DNA of 64,000 nt. It comes from Oliverpabstia intestinalis. GTDB lineage: Bacteria; Bacillota; Clostridia; Lachnospirales; Lachnospiraceae. Under the pieces are notes generated by a model. It had not been told where the DNA came from and made no database searches. It was given only the letters and a program-made list of their open reading frames with translations. Location of the stretch: assembly GCF_009696065.1 (NCBI RefSeq), contig NZ_VUMS01000002.1:62001-126000 (forward strand). Reading direction: 5' to 3'. Positions 1 through 8,609 of this stretch are shown here, piece by piece. Position numbers and translations under genes: made by a program. Numbering within the stretch: the first letter of the stretch is position 1; the number at the start of each line of letters is the position of its first letter.

Positions 1-182
1 ATGCACAGAATGGTGATATTGTAGTAGCTCTGGTAGATGATTCTGCTACAGTAAAAAGATTTTACAAAGAAAAAGACTGTTATCGTCTCCAGCCGGAAAA
101 CGATTACATGGATCCGATCATCGTATATGATCAGTTGCAAATTCTTGGCAAGGTCATCGGTGTATATCGGTTTATGGAATAA
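1..182 (+). CDS. lexA: LexA repressor, C-terminal fragment (5' end outside window)
   Basis: The reading frame is open from the window edge to a TAA at 180-182 and encodes the last 59 residues of a LexA-type S24 autoprotease domain. The segment [13 protein letters not shown] carries the catalytic lysine (the K of TVKRF) of the Ser/Lys dyad, and the end [11 protein letters not shown] matches the usual LexA C-terminus. LexA represses SOS genes and cleaves itself when RecA filaments form. The serine and the DNA-binding winged helix lie outside the window. The gene runs toward the minus-strand rsfS operon and is separated from it by a bidirectional terminator. Confidence 0.9.
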   Translation, partial: AQNGDIVVALVDDSATVKRFYKEKDCYRLQPENDYMDPIIVYDQLQILGKVIGVYRFME

Positions 183-234
183 TCTCTTTAAAATAAATGT
201 AAAATGAGATTCGATGGTCTGTTATGAGTAATCG

Positions 235-282
235 AAAAAAAGAGTACAGAAAATCCTAATCAGTTTCTGTACTCTTTTTCTT
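235..282. terminator. Bidirectional Rho-independent terminator between lexA and rsfS
   Basis: Arms AAAGAGTACAGAAA and TTTCTGTACTCTTT flank a 10-nt loop. There is a run of T after the right arm and a run of A before the left arm, so it can end transcription from both convergent genes. Confidence 0.85.
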
Positions 283-297
283 TATCTGCGATATATC

Positions 298-340
298 GTA
301 ACTGTTCAGTACCTTCACAGTTACGAGCAAAAATGCATTT
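298..340. repeat. Dispersed palindromic repeat, copy 1
   Basis: GTAACTGTTCAGTACC is followed by TTCACAGTTACGAG and an AAAATGCATTT tail. The outer octamers GTAACTGT and ACAGTTAC are perfect inverted copies. The same core with the same tail recurs, inverted, at 10505-10590 and 13556-13710. The copy lies just downstream of the rsfS stop. Confidence 0.75.
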
Positions 341-701
341 ACTGTTCTTCTTTCAGCTCTTTCGCATCCATCACTTTTCCGTCTCGCCAGATACGTTCAA
401 GATCATAGAACAGTCTGTTCTCTTCGTCGAAAAGATGAATTACGATGTCACCGTAGTCCAGCAGGATCCAGTTCGCACTGGAATAGCCTTCCGTCTGTTT
501 GAGCTGATAACCGGCTTTTCCCAGTACTTCGTCTACATTATCCGCCATTGCCTGTACCTGGTTACGATTACTTCCGCTTGCGATGATAAAATAATCAGCC
601 AGAGTGGTAATCTGTTCGATATCAATTACTTTAATATCAGAAGCTTTTTTATCTTCCAAAGCTTCACATGCCAGCAGTGCCATTTTTTTTGCATCTGTCA
701 T
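339..701 (-). CDS. rsfS: Ribosome silencing factor RsfS (Iojap family)
   Basis: This 120-residue protein has the family length and the hallmark blocks ADYFIIASGSNRNQ (about residues 35-48) and WILLDYGDIVIHLF (about 77-90). RsfS binds ribosomal protein L14 on the 50S subunit and blocks subunit joining when nutrients are scarce. It is the last gene of a run nadD-yqeK-rsfS, a conserved Firmicutes order. The ATG is preceded by GGAG. The terminator shared with lexA lies downstream. Confidence 0.95.
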   Translation of the reverse strand: MTDAKKMALLACEALEDKKASDIKVIDIEQITTLADYFIIASGSNRNQVQAMADNVDEVLGKAGYQLKQTEGYSSANWILLDYGDIVIHLFDEENRLFYDLERIWRDGKVMDAKELKEEQ

Positions 702-713
702 TTTATGTTCTCC

Positions 714-1304
714 TTATTTTGTATTAATCAAGTCGCTATAGTAATTATAGGCCTGTATTGTTGCCTGATCGATGTCCTGTGGGTCATCGTCCAGATACTC
801 CAGGGTGTCATGCAGAATCTCATACATGCAGAGATCCAGATTCTCAAAAGCAATCTTACGAATCTCAGCAAGTCTTGGAGCTTTATTCCTTGCCGGCTCG
901 ATATAGTCCGCAATATATACAATCTTTTCCAGAAGTGTCATGTTTTCTTTTCCGGTAGTATGCCAGGTGATTGCACTTAAGATTTCAGGATCTGTTACAC
1001 CATATTTTTCCCGGGCTACCCAGGCACCTACTTTGGCATGGAGTAAAAAGGTATGCTCTCTCTCAAAGTCTGTGACCGGAATCTTATTATCTTTACAGAT
1101 TTTCAGCTTTTTCTTTGCCGGAATACATTTGGCACAGTCATGAAGAAGACCTGCCAGCTGTGCGCGTTCCATAGGATAATCATAGCGGATTGCCAGGGAT
1201 GCACTCATCTGCATCACACCGAGAGTATGCCAGAGACGGTCTTCGTCCAGATATTTTTTCAGCTTTCCGGCAATCTTCATCAGATTGAACTTCTGTTCTT
1301 CCAT
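714..1304 (-). CDS. yqeK: YqeK-type HD-domain hydrolase (Ap4A hydrolase family)
   Basis: The product is 196 residues of HD-superfamily metal-dependent phosphohydrolase. The motif LLHDCAK supplies the HD pair and HTLGVMQMSA supplies the upstream histidine. Family members (YqeK) hydrolyse diadenosine tetraphosphate symmetrically to two ADP. I chose ATG 1304 because AGGAGG lies eight bases upstream. The longer frame to 1343 adds 13 residues without a good ribosome binding site. It lies between nadD and rsfS and is probably cotranscribed with them. Confidence 0.93.
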   Translation of the reverse strand: MEEQKFNLMKIAGKLKKYLDEDRLWHTLGVMQMSASLAIRYDYPMERAQLAGLLHDCAKCIPAKKKLKICKDNKIPVTDFEREHTFLLHAKVGAWVAREKYGVTDPEILSAITWHTTGKENMTLLEKIVYIADYIEPARNKAPRLAEIRKIAFENLDLCMYEILHDTLEYLDDDPQDIDQATIQAYNYYSDLINTK

Positions 1305-1358
1305 AACATTCCTCCTGCATTCTTCATCTTTTGTAATTTCCAAGAGAGGAATCCGGGA

Positions 1359-1970
1359 CTATGCCCGGTAGATTCCTTCTTCGCGAATATAAGTATATAC
1401 CTCATCCACAAGATAATACCGTACGCTTTTTCCCTGACGGATCCAGTCACGGAGTGTCTGTGAGGAAATTTCTAGGTTGGGAGTGTGCAGCTGGATAAAA
1501 TTCCCCTTGTATTTTTCTTCCAGATATAACATTTGTTCTTTCAGGGATTCTTCCGGAACAGCATTTCTTGTAGCTACCAGCAGACTGGCTGCCTTACAGA
1601 TCCGATCCGGTCTGCACCACGTGTCAAAATCATACAGAGAATCTGCACCGATGATAAAATAATACGTTTGATCCGGATATTTCTTATGCAGCCGCTCCAG
1701 TGTCTCATAAGTATACGTATATCCGTCCGGATGCATCTCTTCTGTGGAAAGACGGAAATGTGGATTGTCAGCGATAGATTTTCGCACCATCTCCACCCGC
1801 TGCTGATCACTTGCACGTCCCTCACGGTTCTGTTTGTGGGGAGGATTTCCGGAAGGCATAAACCAGACCTCATCGAGAGCCAGTTCCTCATAAGCCTTTT
1901 CTGCCAGAATCAGATGTCCTATATGAATCGGATCAAAGGTTCCCCCCATAATTCCAATTCGTTTTTTCAT
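1359..1970 (-). CDS. nadD: Nicotinate-nucleotide adenylyltransferase NadD
   Basis: This 203-residue protein adenylates nicotinate mononucleotide to deamido-NAD, the central step of NAD synthesis. The nucleotidyltransferase signature GGTFDPIHIGH is at residues 9-19, and the C-terminal EISSQTLRDWIRQG is the ISSTxIR-like ATP-binding motif. ATG 1970 with GGAGAAC upstream is the start. The open frame to 2087 adds a basic stretch that overlaps yhbY and is not part of the family. The gene follows yhbY by about 10 bases. Confidence 0.95.
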   Translation of the reverse strand: MKKRIGIMGGTFDPIHIGHLILAEKAYEELALDEVWFMPSGNPPHKQNREGRASDQQRVEMVRKSIADNPHFRLSTEEMHPDGYTYTYETLERLHKKYPDQTYYFIIGADSLYDFDTWCRPDRICKAASLLVATRNAVPEESLKEQMLYLEEKYKGNFIQLHTPNLEISSQTLRDWIRQGKSVRYYLVDEVYTYIREEGIYRA

Positions 1971-1980
1971 GATGTTCTCC

Positions 1981-2271
1981 TTACGGAAGCTGAATCTTTT
2001 TCTTCTCTTTTTTTCCTTCTTTATAAAGAACGATTTTCTTACCGATAACCTGAACAACCTGGGAACCGGTCCGTTCAGCCAGAACACGGGCGATTTCTTT
2101 TGGATCGTCCATACAGTTCTGTAATACGCTGATCTTAATCAGTTCTCTTGCTTCCAGGGCTTCCTTTGCGGACTGGGTAAATTCCGGCGTCAGACTGGAT
2201 TTGCCGATCTGCAGGATTGGTTCTGTTGTCATGGCAATACTTTTCAGATATGCTCTTTGTTTGCTTGTCAT
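1981..2271 (-). CDS. yhbY: YhbY/CRM-domain RNA-binding protein
   Basis: At 96 residues this is a single CRM (CRS1-YhbY) domain, starting MTSKQRAYLKSIA with the typical QIGKSSLTPEF segment around residues 21-31. Family members associate with pre-50S ribosomal particles. The last ten or so residues are Lys-rich. ATG 2271 is preceded by GGAGAGTTT. It lies 10 bases after obg and just before nadD, the usual obg-yhbY-nadD order. Confidence 0.93.
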   Translation of the reverse strand: MTSKQRAYLKSIAMTTEPILQIGKSSLTPEFTQSAKEALEARELIKISVLQNCMDDPKEIARVLAERTGSQVVQVIGKKIVLYKEGKKEKKKIQLP

Positions 2272-2281
2272 AAACTCTCCT

Positions 2282-3571
2282 TTATTTGTAATAATCAAAT
2301 TCAAATCCGTACATACGGACAGTGTCTCCCTCTTCAATACCTGCCTGTTCCAGTTCTTCAAGAATACCGCCGTCTTTCAGGAACTTCTGGAAGAAAGCGA
2401 ATCCTTTTTCAGAATCCAGGTTGGTATATCCAAGCATCTTCTCAATCTTTGGTCCTTCTACCACATAAGTATGACCATCGTCGAGTTTTTCTACGGTATA
2501 TGGCAGATTTTCCGCAATAAGAACGTCTTCCGGGAAGAATTCCTGCTCGAAAATAATCTGTTTTTTCTCAATGGAATCCAAAAGAGATTTTACATGGTAT
2601 AAAAGTTCTTTCACACCTTTGCCGGTAACGGCAGAAATAGGAAATACTTTTACGCCCTGTGGCTCAAATTCGTCCTTCAGACGCTGAATCGGATCTTCTC
2701 CGTCAGGATAGATCACATCCACTTTATTGGCTGCGATTACCTGTGGTCTGGAAGCAATATCGGCGTTATATGCCTTTAATTCTGCATTGATCTTATAGAC
2801 ATCATCTACCGGATCTCTGCCCTCCGTGGAAGCGGCATCCACAATATGGATCATGACACGGGTTCTCTCGATGTGACGCAGGAACTGATGTCCCAGTCCC
2901 ACACCTTCCGATGCACCTTCGATGAGTCCCGGAATATCCGCGATAACAAAACCGTCAGCACCATCGAGATCTACCACACCAAGATTTGGTGTAAGGGTAG
3001 TAAAATGATAGTTGGCGATCTTTGGCTGTGCATTAGTTACACGGGAAAGAAATGTAGATTTTCCTACATTTGGATATCCAACCAGTCCCACATCTGCGAT
3101 GACTTTCAGTTCCAGACGTACTTCCAGCTCCTGGGCCGGCTGGCCTGGCTGCGCGTACTTCGGAACCTGCATGGTGGCAGTTGCATAGTGCATGTTTCCT
3201 TTACCGCCGCGACCGCCTTTTAAGATCACCTGCCGGCGATTTTCACCGGACATATCTGCGATTACTTTACCGCTTTCTGCTTCGTAGACAACGGTTCCTT
3301 CCGGAACACGCAGTGTGATATCTTTTCCATCGGCTCCATGGCATCGTTTTTTTCCGCCCTGTTCGCCATTTTGTGCTGCATATTTTCTTTTGTGACGAAA
3401 TTCATTCAACGTATTCAGACCTTCGTCCACTTCAAAAATCACATCACCTCCGCGACCGCCATCACCGCCATCCGGACCACCGTTTGGCACAAACAACTCT
3501 CTACGGAAGCTTACATGCCCGTCCCCGCCTTTACCGGAACGGATCACGATCTTTGCTCTGTCTGCAAACAT
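2282..3571 (-). CDS. obg: Obg-family GTPase (ObgE/CgtA)
   Basis: The 429-residue protein has the three Obg parts: a Gly-rich N-terminal Obg fold (repeated GGDGG-type turns, residues 1 to about 158), a Ras-like G domain with GYPNVGKST (about 165-173), DIPGLIEGA and NKVD, and a C-terminal OCT domain of about 70 residues ending EGDTVRMYGFEFDYYK. Obg is an essential GTPase that binds the 50S subunit and links ribosome assembly to stress and sporulation. It lies downstream of the L21-Prp-L27 operon, beyond that operon's terminator. Confidence 0.97.
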   Translation of the reverse strand: MFADRAKIVIRSGKGGDGHVSFRRELFVPNGGPDGGDGGRGGDVIFEVDEGLNTLNEFRHKRKYAAQNGEQGGKKRCHGADGKDITLRVPEGTVVYEAESGKVIADMSGENRRQVILKGGRGGKGNMHYATATMQVPKYAQPGQPAQELEVRLELKVIADVGLVGYPNVGKSTFLSRVTNAQPKIANYHFTTLTPNLGVVDLDGADGFVIADIPGLIEGASEGVGLGHQFLRHIERTRVMIHIVDAASTEGRDPVDDVYKINAELKAYNADIASRPQVIAANKVDVIYPDGEDPIQRLKDEFEPQGVKVFPISAVTGKGVKELLYHVKSLLDSIEKKQIIFEQEFFPEDVLIAENLPYTVEKLDDGHTYVVEGPKIEKMLGYTNLDSEKGFAFFQKFLKDGGILEELEQAGIEEGDTVRMYGFEFDYYK

Positions 3572-3649
3572 ATTTTTCTCCTATCTGTCAATATTAGATG
3601 GAAACAGTGAACTAAAATTATGATGTCGCTGTTCCTGTTATCGAATATA

Positions 3650-3687
3650 TAAAAAGAAGGCTCCAAACCATTCTGATTTGAAGCCCG
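3650..3687 (-). terminator. Rho-independent terminator after rpmA
   Basis: On the minus strand GGCTTCAAA pairs with TTTGGAGCC around a 9-nt loop and is followed by TTCTTTTTAT. It lies directly after the rpmA stop and separates the ribosomal-protein operon from obg. Confidence 0.75.
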
Positions 3688-3697
3688 CTGCATATGC

Positions 3698-3982
3698 TTA
3701 TTCAGCTACCGGAACGATAGAAACCTGTTTCTTATCTCTTCCTTTTCTTTCAAAACGAACAACACCGTCTACTAATGCAAACAGAGTATCGTCTTTACCA
3801 CGTCCAACGTTTACACCCGGATGAATCTTGGTTCCACGCTGTCTGTAAAGGATATTACCAGCTTTTACAAACTGTCCGTCAGCTCTTTTTGCTCCCAATC
3901 TTTTGGATTCGGAATCTCTACCGTTCTTAGTAGAACCAACTCCTTTTTTATGAGCAAAAAATTGAAGGTTCATATTTAACAT
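3698..3982 (-). CDS. rpmA: 50S ribosomal protein L27 with cleavable N-terminal extension
   Basis: The 94-residue L27 begins [17 protein letters not shown]. In Firmicutes the first nine residues (ending QFF) are removed by the Prp protease so that the A/H-KKG tail can reach the peptidyl-transferase centre. The cleavage motif NLQFF|A is intact here. The rest ([19 protein letters not shown]) is typical L27. The start ATG has AGGAGG ten bases upstream. It lies 5 bases after prp, which encodes the predicted processing enzyme. Confidence 0.97.
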   Translation of the reverse strand: MLNMNLQFFAHKKGVGSTKNGRDSESKRLGAKRADGQFVKAGNILYRQRGTKIHPGVNVGRGKDDTLFALVDGVVRFERKGRDKKQVSIVPVAE

Positions 3983-3987
3983 GGTTT

Positions 3988-4317
3988 TTACACCTCCTCG
4001 AAGATTATATCAATAAATTCTGTGTACTGTTCATCTTCCATTCTCTGTAATCCGAGAATCAACGAATTCAGCAGCAGGAGACTTTCTTTGGAAGGCTTGT
4101 TCTTTATCATAAAATGAATACGTGCAGATGATTCATCCACATCAATCGTAAACTCATCTTCTGTAAAGGCCTCAATAGAATTCACCGTATTGATCACCAG
4201 TGCAGAGATACCGGCGCAGACAATATCTTCACCTTCCTGAGCATATCCTGCATGATCCTCACTGGTAAAGCCTACACACTGATTTTCTGAATTCTGATAA
4301 AACGTAACTTTTGTCAT
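3988..4317 (-). CDS. prp: Ribosomal-processing cysteine protease Prp
   Basis: The 109-residue protein carries the Prp motif [18 protein letters not shown], which supplies the catalytic His (about 22) and Cys (about 34). Prp (YsxB family) trims the N-terminal extension of L27. It sits between rplU and rpmA, the invariant order in Firmicutes that use this processing, and rpmA here does encode a cleavable leader. Confidence 0.95.
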   Translation of the reverse strand: MTKVTFYQNSENQCVGFTSEDHAGYAQEGEDIVCAGISALVINTVNSIEAFTEDEFTIDVDESSARIHFMIKNKPSKESLLLLNSLILGLQRMEDEQYTEFIDIIFEEV

Positions 4318-4329
4318 CAGACCACCTGA

Positions 4330-4635
4330 TTAAGCGTTGATCTTTTCGATTTTCACTTTTGTGAACTGCTGTCTATGTCCGTTTTTCTTGTGATAACCAG
4401 TTTTTCTCTTATACTTGTAAACGATTACTTTTTTAGCTTTTCCGTTTTCAACTACAGATGCAGTAACGCTGGCATTAGCTACGTCAGCTCCTACTTTTAA
4501 ACCGTCGTTGTTTACAGCAAGTACCTGGTCAAATGTAACAGTCTCTCCAGCTTCTACACCAAGCTTTTCTACTCTAATGATATCGCCTTCGGCTACTTTG
4601 TACTGTTTACCACCTGTTGCAATAATTGCGTACAT
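4330..4635 (-). CDS. rplU: 50S ribosomal protein L21
   Basis: The 101-residue product starts [14 protein letters not shown] and ends [16 protein letters not shown], both diagnostic of L21. I chose ATG 4635 because AGGAGG lies eight bases upstream. An in-frame GTG at 4644 overlaps that ribosome binding site and is unlikely. It is the first gene of rplU-prp-rpmA and is preceded by a strong promoter and a structured leader. Confidence 0.96.
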   Translation of the reverse strand: MYAIIATGGKQYKVAEGDIIRVEKLGVEAGETVTFDQVLAVNNDGLKVGADVANASVTASVVENGKAKKVIVYKYKRKTGYHKKNGHRQQFTKVKIEKINA

Positions 4636-4712
4636 ATGGCACACCTCCTATTATCATTACTCGCCAAATATGGTGGCTCTTTCGAGCTCTTCTACCTCTT
4701 TGTGCGGCATAC
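4636..4712 (-). promoter_or_regulatory. Probable L21 leader (5' UTR of rplU)
   Basis: About 77 nt lie between the predicted transcription start and the rplU ATG. They include the hairpin GAGCTCGAAAGAGC and an AGGAGG site. An L21 leader RNA family is known in Firmicutes at this position. I infer membership from position and structure only, not from a model match. Confidence 0.45.
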
Positions 4713-4718
4713 TTCGTA

Positions 4719-4747
4719 ATATTACCATGCTTTTTTGGATTCGTCAA
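4719..4747 (-). promoter_or_regulatory. Sigma-A promoter of the rplU operon
   Basis: On the minus strand TTGACG (4742-4747) and TAATAT (4719-4724) are separated by exactly 17 bases, with TG one base before the -10 (extended -10). Confidence 0.85.
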
Positions 4748-4796
4748 CTGCTTTTTGAAAATTTTCTTGAAATATTATTATAATAGAATACGACAG

Positions 4797-5675
4797 TTAT
4801 TCAACACCATCCAGTCCATGTGATGCCGCAATTGCTAGTACACCCGGACCGGTATGGCAGGTGACACTGAAAGATAATGGATCCATTCGTGAGATGGTAA
4901 TATCCGGGAACACGCTCTGCACTTCTTCCTTCCATTGTCTTGCAGTTTCTTCATCGGTGGTATAGGCTACATGAAGTTTTAACTGTCCTTTTGTGACATA
5001 ATCGGAAAAACGGCCTTCCACATCTTTTTTCATGGCTTCCAGCATGTTCTTTTTGGCAGCTTTGACACCACGGACTTTTTTGTAGGCATCGAGTTTGTCT
5101 CCCTGAATCTGCAAAATCGGTTTCAGGTTCAAAGCAGAGCCAAGAAGTGCTGCTGACGGTGTAATACGACCACCTTTTTTCAGATATTTTAAGGTGTCTA
5201 CCATCAGATAAATGCTGGATTCCAGTGCCTCTTTTTCCAGAATTTCTTTAATCTGTGCAGCCGACTTTCCGGCAGCAACAAGATGTTTCGCATCCATTAC
5301 AGACTGCTGCATGGTAACGGAGATCCTCTGGTTATCGACTACCTGTACCTTCCCATCATAATCCCGGGCAAGTCCCATAGCGGTAGAGCAGGATGCACTA
5401 AGTCCGCTGGACATCGGAATGTGCACGATTTCATCATATTCTTTTAAAAGTTTATCCCACAGATCCATCACATCACCGGGTGACGGCTGAGAAGTAGATA
5501 AGTCTGCATCGTTTTCAAGAAAATGATAGAACTGTTCTTTGTTCATATCCACATCTTCAAAATATAATTTTCCATCTACTAAGAAAGGCATCGGGATCAC
5601 ATAGATTCCAAGTTCTTTTCCTTCTGCCTGTGAGATACCACTGTTACTGTCGGTGACGATGGCAACATTGCCCAT
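4797..5675 (-). CDS. DegV family fatty-acid-binding protein
   Basis: The 292-residue protein begins VAIVTDSNSGIS and has the two-domain DegV layout, including HIPMSSGLSASCSTA around residues 90-104 and KKGGRITPSAALLGS in the second half. DegV proteins bind a fatty acid. Some act as FakB, presenting fatty acids to the kinase FakA. No fakA is present here, so the partner is unknown. AGGAGG precedes the ATG. The gene lies upstream of the rplU promoter and is probably a separate unit. Confidence 0.93.
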   Translation of the reverse strand: MGNVAIVTDSNSGISQAEGKELGIYVIPMPFLVDGKLYFEDVDMNKEQFYHFLENDADLSTSQPSPGDVMDLWDKLLKEYDEIVHIPMSSGLSASCSTAMGLARDYDGKVQVVDNQRISVTMQQSVMDAKHLVAAGKSAAQIKEILEKEALESSIYLMVDTLKYLKKGGRITPSAALLGSALNLKPILQIQGDKLDAYKKVRGVKAAKKNMLEAMKKDVEGRFSDYVTKGQLKLHVAYTTDEETARQWKEEVQSVFPDITISRMDPLSFSVTCHTGPGVLAIAASHGLDGVE

Positions 5676-5746
5676 ACTTTTGTTCCTCCTTTTACACTGC
5701 TGTAACGGTTTTCAATAATATACGTCATTTTAGCTCAATAATATAA

Positions 5747-6679
5747 TTATAACATGGACTCAAAATAAATTCCACATCCAAAACAAATGATTCCTGCAAT
5801 GAAGAAAACTGCGGATGGAATTGCAATTTTGAGTACTGTGCGATTCATCTGTTCTTTCGGGAAAAACGGTTGTTTTACATTATCTCGTCTGTGTAACAGA
5901 TAATTGCCCAGGTACATTCCGAAAGGAACAGCTGCTCCAAGGATCAGATAAACACCGATGGAAATCAGAGGAACCGTCATGGTTCCATCAGTACCGGTAA
6001 GCTGATTTTGCGCCTGCTGTAGCTGAGACGTTTTCAGAAGAAATTCCTGCAGCACCATGGGAACCAGATTATTTATCATATGAAATGCGGAGGAATATAC
6101 CATATTTTCTGTCTCCAACATAATATAGGACATAACTGCTCCCAGGATCGCAGTAGGCAGGAAACGAAGTGGGTTTGCATGAAAGAGACCAAAATAGATA
6201 CCCATGATCAGAACGACCAGCCATTCTTTTCGGATACGATACATGGTATGAATGATTACACCGCGGTGAACCGCTTCCTCACAGATTGCCGGAAGCAGCG
6301 CAACTACGATCACAGATACCCAGAAAGGTACGCTGTAGATCACATCATTCAGTCCCTCGTTGATTGTCTCCATTTCTCCGGGAAATAAGCGATACTGGAT
6401 CAGTGATACGACCATTGCAAGGATATAGGACGAAATCCACATCAGAATAGTTCCTAACATTGGCAGTCCTTCCGGAGAATGCACCGGAAACAGAGAGCGC
6501 AGGGAATACCCCATCACTTTTGCAAATAGCAGTGCCAGAATTAATAAAATAATTTCCGTAGCGGCCACACCATACAGTCCGAAATGAGACTGCAGCGGTA
6601 CACAGACTACAAAAAACACAATCATAATTAACAGAAAAAATGCGGCTCCGTGCCACGGTTTTAAAGTTTTCTCTCGCAT
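5747..6679 (-). CDS. CPBP family intramembrane metalloprotease
   Basis: The 310-residue polytopic membrane protein carries the CPBP (Abi/CAAX-protease-like) motifs: EExxxR at E134, E135 and R139 (CEEAVHRG), FxxxH at 164-168 (H167 in GLFHANP), and HMINN further on. I see about eight hydrophobic segments. Family members cleave within membranes or provide bacteriocin immunity, and the substrate here cannot be read from sequence. It lies only 3 bases after the RNase G gene, so the two are likely cotranscribed. Confidence 0.9.
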   Translation of the reverse strand: MREKTLKPWHGAAFFLLIMIVFFVVCVPLQSHFGLYGVAATEIILLILALLFAKVMGYSLRSLFPVHSPEGLPMLGTILMWISSYILAMVVSLIQYRLFPGEMETINEGLNDVIYSVPFWVSVIVVALLPAICEEAVHRGVIIHTMYRIRKEWLVVLIMGIYFGLFHANPLRFLPTAILGAVMSYIMLETENMVYSSAFHMINNLVPMVLQEFLLKTSQLQQAQNQLTGTDGTMTVPLISIGVYLILGAAVPFGMYLGNYLLHRRDNVKQPFFPKEQMNRTVLKIAIPSAVFFIAGIICFGCGIYFESML

Positions 6680-6682
6680 AGT

Positions 6683-7903
6683 TTATTCTCCCTTCTTCAG
6701 CTGGAGCAGCTGTTCTGCAAGGGTTTTGGCGGACTTTTTCCGGGTGATCTCCATGATGCCGAGAGCGGTTACATCCACAACTACAGTCTGCATCGGGTCT
6801 GATCTGACCAGTGAACCCATGTATTGGAGCAATTCAGACTGATCATTGGTATTTTTCATATTAATAAAGTCAACCAGAATCATACCAGACAGATTACGAA
6901 GCCGGAGCTGCCTTGCAATTTCCAGGGCCGCTTCCCGGTTGATCTGTTTATAATTTTCTTCTGCATCTTTTTTACTGCTATGTTTACCGGTGTTGACATC
7001 GATGGCAACAAAGGCTTCTGTCTGCTGAATTATCAGAAATCCACCGGATTTTAACCAGATTTTCTCCTGAAGTGCCTGATCGAGCTCCCGTTCAAGATTA
7101 TAGAGCCTTGCAAGCGGCAACAGGGAATCTTCGTAATATTCAATTGCACACATCGATGCAACCGGAATATCCTGACGGGAAACACATAGTTCTTCATACA
7201 GCGTCTTCTGGTCCGTGATGATTTTTTCTGTTTCTTTCCAGTGCACATCTTTCAGAATGGATGCGGTGATCGATTCTCCTTTGGAAAGCTTCGTATAGCA
7301 GGGTGTGTGCAGTGCTTTCTGATACAGCTGTGTAAACTGCGTTTCCAGTGACCGCAGTTCTTCCTTCAACTCTTCCGCGGAAGCCAGCGCACCATTTGTT
7401 CGAAGAATGATGCCGTACGAGCAGTCTTCCGGCATCAGCTCTTCGAGAAACTCTTTTAACTTTTCCCGCTTTCCGGATGGAATCTTCGCGGAAATACCGA
7501 TTGTGCGGTTTCCGGTCGTGAGCACCAGATATTTTCCGGTAAAATTCAGGTTCGAAGACACGCAGGGGGCTTTGGTTTTTATCGCTTCTCGGGTAACCTG
7601 CACCAGAAGTTCGTCGCCGGCTCGTAATTCTGATGCTTTCTTCGGCATTGTGTAGAGAAAATTAGATTCCTTCGTATAAGGGAAATAACAGCTGGTGCGG
7701 TTTTCAATTTCCACAAAAGCTCCTTTGATATCCGGGAGAATTTTCTGGACTTTTCCCACATGGATACTTCCGAGCAGACGTTCTCCCCTGGGGTCTTCCA
7801 GACAGATTCGGCTGATTTTTCCGTTTGACTGCCAGGCAGCTACCCGGCAGTCTGTTCCGTGATAACAGAGAGTGGTAATGATAACACGTTCCATTTTATA
7901 CAA
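6683..7903 (-). CDS. rng: Ribonuclease G/E family endoribonuclease, short form
   Basis: The 406-residue protein has an N-terminal S1-like RNA-binding region (IHVGKVQKILPDIKGAFVEI, about 47-66) and an RNase H-like catalytic part with the metal-binding aspartates D302 (AIDVNTGKHS) and D345 (ILVDFINMK). It ends about 40 residues after LGIMEITRKK and lacks the CxxC zinc link that holds E. coli RNase E dimers together. The start is probably the TTG at 7903, with GGGAG six bases upstream, overlapping the stop of the preceding gene; an ATG at 7894 is the alternative. Role: 5'-end-dependent RNA decay or rRNA processing. Confidence 0.92.
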   Translation of the reverse strand: MYKMERVIITTLCYHGTDCRVAAWQSNGKISRICLEDPRGERLLGSIHVGKVQKILPDIKGAFVEIENRTSCYFPYTKESNFLYTMPKKASELRAGDELLVQVTREAIKTKAPCVSSNLNFTGKYLVLTTGNRTIGISAKIPSGKREKLKEFLEELMPEDCSYGIILRTNGALASAEELKEELRSLETQFTQLYQKALHTPCYTKLSKGESITASILKDVHWKETEKIITDQKTLYEELCVSRQDIPVASMCAIEYYEDSLLPLARLYNLERELDQALQEKIWLKSGGFLIIQQTEAFVAIDVNTGKHSSKKDAEENYKQINREAALEIARQLRLRNLSGMILVDFINMKNTNDQSELLQYMGSLVRSDPMQTVVVDVTALGIMEITRKKSAKTLAEQLLQLKKGE

Positions 7904-8609
7904 TCACATCTCCCAACGCTTCCAGGGATACCAGCTGTGGGATCTCCTCTTCACCGCGGTCGGCATAGACTTCTTCCCGGTGGATCATCAGTGCAAATGG
8001 TTCCAGTTCGATTCCGAGGAATTTTGCGAATGCTTCCATCACTAATTCCGGTTTCAGGTTGTGAACACTTCCCTGGGAAAGCTGCATCCAGACTTTGTCA
8101 CCGCGCAGTTCCAGTTTGTAGATCCACGGTTTGATATCGGTGATTTTCTCGCTTCGTTTTGTCTTTCTGAGGATCTCGATGCTATCCTGTGCAAAAAATG
8201 CTTCCAGCTGTCCTTTTTTCCACTCGACAGAGGGTTCTTTTCCCTCGCGGAATGCTACGGTATAATCAGCTGCTGCCACCAATGACATGCAGGCACTTGC
8301 TTTTCCGTCCGGGATCTGGCGGACACTGATCACTTTCATTCCCTCTGCCATTGTTGCATTTAACCGGTTCTCCATCTCTTTGGAAGACAGGGAATCGTCC
8401 GTCAGTTCCATATCAAAGTATTCCCCGGCACTGGTGACACCAACGCCGAGAGGGGCCGCAAACGACATGATCATATGTGGAGAAAATCCGCCTGAGAAAG
8501 CGATCGGAATATTGGCTCTTCGGATGGCTTTCTGAAAATAACGCATGATATCCAGATGTCCGATGAATTTCATGGCACCTTCTTTGGAAAATTTAACTCT
8601 TACTTTCAA
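7896..8609 (-). CDS. TIGR03936/DUF2344 radical-SAM-associated protein
   Basis: The 237-residue product begins KVRVKFSKEGAMKFIGHLD, the signature of DUF2344. In many bacteria this domain is fused to or encoded next to a TIGR03960 radical SAM protein, as it is here. The start is probably TTG 8609 with GGGAGG eight bases upstream; GTG 8612 is possible. It overlaps the end of the radical SAM gene by 17 bases and the start of rng by 8, so the three are translationally coupled. Its biochemical role is unknown, although linkage to RNase G and L21 suggests RNA or ribosome modification. Confidence 0.9.
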   Translation of the reverse strand: MKVRVKFSKEGAMKFIGHLDIMRYFQKAIRRANIPIAFSGGFSPHMIMSFAAPLGVGVTSAGEYFDMELTDDSLSSKEMENRLNATMAEGMKVISVRQIPDGKASACMSLVAAADYTVAFREGKEPSVEWKKGQLEAFFAQDSIEILRKTKRSEKITDIKPWIYKLELRGDKVWMQLSQGSVHNLKPELVMEAFAKFLGIELEPFALMIHREEVYADRGEEEIPQLVSLEALGDVIV

